DNA from: Parachlamydia sp.
Lineage (GTDB): Bacteria; Chlamydiota; Chlamydiia; Chlamydiales; Parachlamydiaceae
DNA: 8,823 nucleotides
Assembly (NCBI GenBank): GCA_021298935.1
Contig: JAJTHR010000099.1
Span: 1 to 8,823 of the forward strand
Direction of reading: 5' to 3'
Positions 6,136-8,823 of the stretch are shown here, piece after piece (the first letter of the stretch is position 1; every line of letters begins with the position of its first letter). The translations under genes were made by a program, and so were the position numbers. Below the pieces are notes generated by a model, which had not been told where the DNA came from, did not search any database, and was given only the letters and a program-made list of their open reading frames with translations.

Positions 6136-8823
6136 ATGGCTTCATTTACTCATCTGCGCGCTCATTCACAGTATTCCATCCTTGATGCACAAGCCTCGAT
6201 AGCCGACCTGGCAGCCGAGGCTGCAAAAGACAAAATGAAGGCATTGGCGCTGACCGATCACGGCAACTTGTTCGGCGCTGTAGAATTTTATAAAGCATGC
6301 AAAGAAGCTCAAATCAAGCCTATTGTAGGCTGCGAGCTTTACGTCGCCCCGCAGTCCCGTTTGACAAAAACCCGGATCCCCGGCTACCGGGCAGCGTACC
6401 ACATTACTCTTCTGGCAAAAGACAGGGAAGGCTATCAAAATTTATGCAAATTGTCATCTATCGGTTATTTGGAGGGGTTTTACTACTACCCCCGTGTGGA
6501 TCATGAATTATTGGAAAAACATAGCAAAGGGCTGATTTGTCTTTCAGGCAGCTTGAATACGAGGCTGGCCCATGAAATTTTGCAGGGCAGCACAGAAAGC
6601 TGCCAGGCGCACTTGGATTGGCTAAGTCATGTCTTTGAGAGTAATTTGTACCTGGATTTGCAGCGCCATCCTATGTCGGACGACGAGATTCAGGCAGATG
6701 GCCTTTATCAGGAATCGTGGCTTGTGCAGCAATACCAGGATTTTATTCAGCGCCAGGAAAAAGTGAATGCCGCCCTGATCGCAATCAGCCGGGAGCGCTC
6801 CATCCCTCTGGTTGCTACAAATGATGTACATTATATCGAAAGGGACGATTGGCGCGCGCATGAAATTCTTCTCAATATTCAATCGGGCGAGCCGTGCGAG
6901 ATATGGGAGAAAGATCCGTACGGAGTGCCGAAATTTCGTTTGCCGAATCCGAAAAGGCAGACTTATCCCTCGCATGCCTACCATTTTAAATCGTCTGCAG
7001 AAATGACGGCCCTTTTTCATGATATTCCCGATGCAATTGAAAATACAGCGGTTGTGGCAGAACAATGCCACGTCGAAATCGACTTTAAAACGAAGCATTA
7101 TCCTGTCTACCTTCCTCCAGCACTTGACAATAAATCCTATACGCAGGAAGAGCAATCCCGCGAAGTGGAAAAATTCCTTTGGAGCCTGTGTGAAGAGGGA
7201 ATCGCCAAACGTTACACTCCCGAGAGGATAGCCAAGATTCAAGAAATTTTCCCGGATCAGGATCCGGCCCAAATCATAAGAGAGCGCCTCAATTACGAAA
7301 TGGGGATTATTGTCCCGAAGGGGATGGCCGATTATCTGCTGATTGTCTGGGATTTTATCAATTGGGCGAAGCGGAATAATATTCCCATGGGTCCGGGCAG
7401 GGGATCGGGAGCCGGCTCCATTGTTCTTTACCTCATCGGCATCACCGATATTGAGCCGCTGCGCTTTCACTTATTCTTTGAGCGTTTTATCAATCCTGAA
7501 CGCCTCTCCTATCCCGATATCGACGTTGACATCTGCATGGATAAAAGAGGCGAAGTGATTGCCTATACTCTGCAAAAATATGGCAAGGATAATGTCGCCC
7601 AGATCATCACCTTCGGCACGATGAAAGCCAAAATGGCTTTAAAAGATGTCGGCCGTGTGTTGAGCATTCCTCTTTCCAAAGTCAATGCCATCGCCAAGCT
7701 GATTCCGGAAGATTTAAATATCACCTTGGACAAGGCGCTGGAAAAAGACCAGGAATTGAAGCAGCTGTATGAAACCGACGAAGAAGTGGGGCGGCTGTTT
7801 GACTTGGCGCGCAAGCTTGAGGGGTCGATCCGCAATACGGGGATTCATGCGGCAGGAATTATCATCAGCGGCACCCCGCTGGCTGAATTGATTCCCATTT
7901 GCAATGCAAAAGACTCCGACATGCCGGTGACTCAATTTTCCATGAAGCCGGTCGAAGCGGTAGGGATGCTCAAAGTCGATTTTTTGGGGTTAAAGACGTT
8001 GACCGCGATCCAGATTTGCGTGGACGCCATTCAGGAATCGACCGGCCGGACGATCGATTGGGTCAATTTACCGCTTGATGACAAGCCGACGTTCGACCTG
8101 CTCAACCAGGGCAGGACAATGGGGATCTTTCAGCTGGAGTCCGGCGGCATGCAGGACCTGGCTCGGCAGCTGCATCTCGACCGGTTTGAAGAAATCATTG
8201 CGGTGGGCGCCCTTTATCGCCCGGGGCCGATGGATATGATCCCCTCCTTTATCAGCCGTAAGCATGGACGGGAGCCCATCGAATATGATCATCCCTGGAT
8301 GGGGGATATCCTGGCAGAAACCTATGGGATCATGGTTTATCAGGAGCAGGTGATGCAGATCGCGAGCAAGCTGGCGAACTTCACTTTAGGAGAGGGGGAT
8401 GTCCTGCGCCGTGCGATGGGGAAAAAGGACATGGAGCAGATGGCCCAGCAGCGGGAAAAATTCCGCTTAGGGGCATTGGAAAATGCAATCGACGCGCAGA
8501 CTTCCATGCAGATTTTTGATAAAATGGAAAAATTTGCTTCCTACGGTTTTAACAAGTCGCATGCGGCAGCCTATGGCTTCCTGTCCTATGTCACGGCATA
8601 CATGAAAGCCAATTTTGCAGGTGAGTGGATGGCCGCCCTGATGACGTGCGACATGCATGACCTTTCCAAAGTCGCCAAATTTATCCGTGAATGCCAAACG
8701 ATGGGTATTCCTATCCTGCCGCCTGATGTCAATGAGGCCGGAGAGGCTTTTCAGGCGACTAGGCATGGCATCCGTTTTGCCATGACGGGAATTAAGGGGA
8801 TCGGAAAAGGAGTCGTGGAAGCG
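6136..8823 (+). CDS. dnaE: DNA polymerase III alpha subunit, first 896 residues (3' end outside window)
   Basis: Replicative polymerase catalytic subunit of the DnaE1 type, acting at the replication fork. It is open to the window end, so the C-terminal part (tail of the fingers, clamp-binding and OB regions) is missing. The N-terminal PHP domain shows FTHLRAHSQYSILDA at 4-18, ALTDHGNLFGAVEFY at 38-52 and ATNDVHY near residue 232. As in E. coli, the first PHP histidine is replaced (LRxHS), and LSGS stands where active PHP domains usually have a Cys, so the PHP is probably not an active nuclease. The palm has PMGPGRGSGAGSIV near 416-429 and the catalytic aspartates D463 and D465 (PDIDVD). D615 (KVDFLGLKTLT) matches E. 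coli D555. The offset of about 60 residues from E. coli implies a longer N-terminal half, as I recall for chlamydial DnaE. The ATG at 6136 fits the family N-terminus but has no Shine-Dalgarno; an in-frame TTG lies four codons upstream. Confidence 0.97.
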   Translation, partial: MASFTHLRAHSQYSILDAQASIADLAAEAAKDKMKALALTDHGNLFGAVEFYKACKEAQIKPIVGCELYVAPQSRLTKTRIPGYRAAYHITLLAKDREGYQNLCKLSSIGYLEGFYYYPRVDHELLEKHSKGLICLSGSLNTRLAHEILQGSTESCQAHLDWLSHVFESNLYLDLQRHPMSDDEIQADGLYQESWLVQQYQDFIQRQEKVNAALIAISRERSIPLVATNDVHYIERDDWRAHEILLNIQSGEPCEIWEKDPYGVPKFRLPNPKRQTYPSHAYHFKSSAEMTALFHDIPDAIENTAVVAEQCHVEIDFKTKHYPVYLPPALDNKSYTQEEQSREVEKFLWSLCEEGIAKRYTPERIAKIQEIFPDQDPAQIIRERLNYEMGIIVPKGMADYLLIVWDFINWAKRNNIPMGPGRGSGAGSIVLYLIGITDIEPLRFHLFFERFINPERLSYPDIDVDICMDKRGEVIAYTLQKYGKDNVAQIITFGTMKAKMALKDVGRVLSIPLSKVNAIAKLIPEDLNITLDKALEKDQELKQLYETDEEVGRLFDLARKLEGSIRNTGIHAAGIIISGTPLAELIPICNAKDSDMPVTQFSMKPVEAVGMLKVDFLGLKTLTAIQICVDAIQESTGRTIDWVNLPLDDKPTFDLLNQGRTMGIFQLESGGMQDLARQLHLDRFEEIIAVGALYRPGPMDMIPSFISRKHGREPIEYDHPWMGDILAETYGIMVYQEQVMQIASKLANFTLGEGDVLRRAMGKKDMEQMAQQREKFRLGALENAIDAQTSMQIFDKMEKFASYGFNKSHAAAYGFLSYVTAYMKANFAGEWMAALMTCDMHDLSKVAKFIRECQTMGIPILPPDVNEAGEAFQATRHGIRFAMTGIKGIGKGVVEA

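Noticed and set aside
6622..7470. 282-codon open frame on the minus strand
   Set aside because: It lies wholly antisense to dnaE, whose frame is confirmed by PHP and palm motifs on the plus strand. Its translation shows no recognisable domain.

Overview
The window looks like a chromosomal segment of a chlamydia. It most resembles an amoeba-associated 'environmental' chlamydia (Parachlamydiales type) rather than a Chlamydiaceae pathogen. The evidence is gene content and order: a leftward hisS-aspS pair beside a rightward uhpC-dnaE pair. From memory this matches the C. trachomatis order aspS-hisS-uhpC-dnaE. A hexose-phosphate:phosphate antiporter of the UhpC type and an AspRS with non-discriminating signature residues also fit an intracellular chlamydia. 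The genus cannot be fixed from the sequence alone.

Left half, minus strand (1-4097): three genes in one tight block, transcribed right to left. First is a 723-residue protein with a degenerate FHA-like N-terminus and one membrane segment. It overlaps hisS (histidyl-tRNA synthetase, complete) by 11 bases. hisS is followed after 2 bases by aspS (aspartyl-tRNA synthetase, 5' part only, cut by the window start). The FHA-like gene is the only gene here without a recognised name, and it appears to sit between hisS and uhpC as an addition to the Chlamydiaceae order. It is the best candidate for something undescribed.

Middle (4098-4554): a 457-base divergent intergenic region. It holds a near-perfect 11-base-arm dyad next to a possible minus-strand promoter, a second inverted repeat with T6/A6 outer ends, and a plus-strand promoter candidate leading to a strong ribosome binding site and a GTG start for uhpC.

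Right half, plus strand (4555-8823): uhpC (complete) and the first 896 codons of dnaE (DNA polymerase III alpha, cut by the window end). They are separated by 177 bases that contain a long imperfect palindrome built from CTGTG/CACAG units at 9-base intervals. It looks like a dispersed repeat element rather than an ordinary terminator.

No tRNA, rRNA, CRISPR array, transposase or defence system is visible. Most of the window is core chlamydial housekeeping. The points worth a second look are the FHA-like membrane protein and its A10 tract, the ND-AspRS signature, the dyad in the divergent region, and the 9-base-period palindrome.
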